From Kordiimonas laminariae (GTDB taxonomy: Bacteria > Pseudomonadota > Alphaproteobacteria > Sphingomonadales > Kordiimonadaceae), in contig NZ_JAKQZA010000004.1 in NCBI RefSeq assembly GCF_023008165.1, positions 124,001 through 188,000 of the forward strand: a stretch of DNA of 64,000 nt, in the 5' to 3' direction. Below, in pieces: positions 63,569 through 64,000 of this stretch. The position numbers and the translations under genes are program-made. Positions within the stretch are counted from its first letter, which is position 1; every line of letters begins with the position of its first letter. The notes beneath the pieces were generated by a model. The model was not told where the DNA came from and ran no database searches. It worked only from the letters and a program-made list of their open reading frames with translations.

Positions 63569-64000
63569 ATGAAAAAACTTGGTATATTGGCAACGTGTTC
63601 CTTCATGGTTTTAGCCGCCTGTGGGTCTTCTGAAGAACAAGAACAACAGCAGCAAATAGACTTTTCTGCCTTTGACATCCCCACACTTGAAAAAATTGTT
63701 GCGGATGGAGAGCCTGTTCAGGCCATTCAAATTATTCGTGGTAAAGAGCAGCTTAATTTGGCGACGATTGAAGATTTCCTTCTATCAACAGAAATTTATA
63801 TCACGCTTCTGAACGGTGTAGCTGCTGAGGTGGAGCTTGGTAAAGCTGTGGAACTGGGCGCAGAGGGGGAGCAGGTTGATTTGTTTCGGGCACGCGTCCT
63901 TCTTTTACAGAAGAAGCTGGAAGAAGCGGAGGAGTTCTTAGCTGAAACAACGTTTACCAATGATTTAGCGTATGAAGCACTATTGCTGCGCGGGGATATT
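63569..64000 (+). CDS. TPR lipoprotein, PrsT-like (3' end beyond window)
   Basis: 144 codons of an open frame that runs past the window edge. It has a lipoprotein signal with lipobox MVLAAC near residue 18, a Q/E-rich linker (EEQEQQQQ) and helices of TPR type (ATIEDFLLSTEIYITLLNGV, ARVLLLQKKLEEAEEFLAET). Position next to two PEP-CTERM genes and the lipoprotein-TPR layout suggest the PEP-CTERM/EPS system lipoprotein PrsT. GGTGGGG lies before the ATG. The assignment needs the rest of the gene. Confidence 0.6.
   Translation, partial: MKKLGILATCSFMVLAACGSSEEQEQQQQIDFSAFDIPTLEKIVADGEPVQAIQIIRGKEQLNLATIEDFLLSTEIYITLLNGVAAEVELGKAVELGAEGEQVDLFRARVLLLQKKLEEAEEFLAETTFTNDLAYEALLLRGDI

Overview
This 64 kb window looks like a chromosomal segment of a free-living, probably marine alphaproteobacterium of moderate GC. 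Evidence: a purC-purS-purQ-purL run next to a DUF1476 (ATP synthase zeta-type) gene, a bolA/monothiol glutaredoxin pair, a TorF-type porin, a TPP-riboswitch-controlled thiC, chemoreceptors and a flagellar MotB. An order such as Kordiimonadales would fit, but that is inference and no rRNA or tRNA gene is present to settle it. No transposase, integrase, CRISPR array or origin was seen.

Left part (1-14.2 kb): the start of motB (cut by the window edge), an exported penicillin-acylase-family hydrolase, a 3-hydroxyisobutyrate-dehydrogenase-type enzyme, a small NrtS-like nitrate/nitrite transporter beside a soluble chemoreceptor, an orphan double-glycine-leader peptide with palindromic upstream DNA, rpsD, a large membrane chemoreceptor with a TorF porin, a sugar-type C-methyltransferase and riboswitch-thiC.

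Centre-left (14.2-26.6 kb): an AT-rich P63C-domain gene, a small membrane-protein cluster (DUF2306, unknown, SemiSWEET), a compact three-gene RebB/R-body-like cluster, DUF3291, three tandem exported COG4798-type methyltransferase paralogues with unusual RNA hairpins between them, a NarL/NarX-like two-component pair, a short strongly translated micro-ORF ending in a terminator, an aldo/keto reductase (tas), grxD and bolA.

Centre (26.7-41.7 kb): a glycosyltransferase/flippase pair, a shortened S-adenosylhomocysteinase-like protein, DUF1330, an HTH/DUF2975 pair, a retropepsin-PDZ lipoprotein, a MarR/catalase divergent pair, an exported DJ-1-like protein, an OmpR/QseC-type two-component pair, an S41 peptidase lipoprotein and gdhA. 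Glutamate from gdhA could feed the pyridoxal decarboxylase that follows (41.9 kb).

Right part (43-64 kb): an ECF sigma factor with a membrane partner, a frameshifted amidohydrolase, an ArsR/SRPBCC pair with tandem operators over the start codon, three serine hydrolases around a MarR gene, a LysR-controlled FMN-reductase/glyoxalase pair, two unknown genes, the purine operon, the DUF1476 gene, a solute-binding protein, and two PEP-CTERM proteins next to the start of a TPR lipoprotein resembling PrsT.

The most notable observations are the RebB cluster, the orphan GG-leader peptide with its palindromes, the micro-ORF at 24.1 kb, the repeated use of hairpins whose 3' arm is the ribosome binding site of the next gene, and the leaderless-looking ArsR gene whose operator covers its own start codon.
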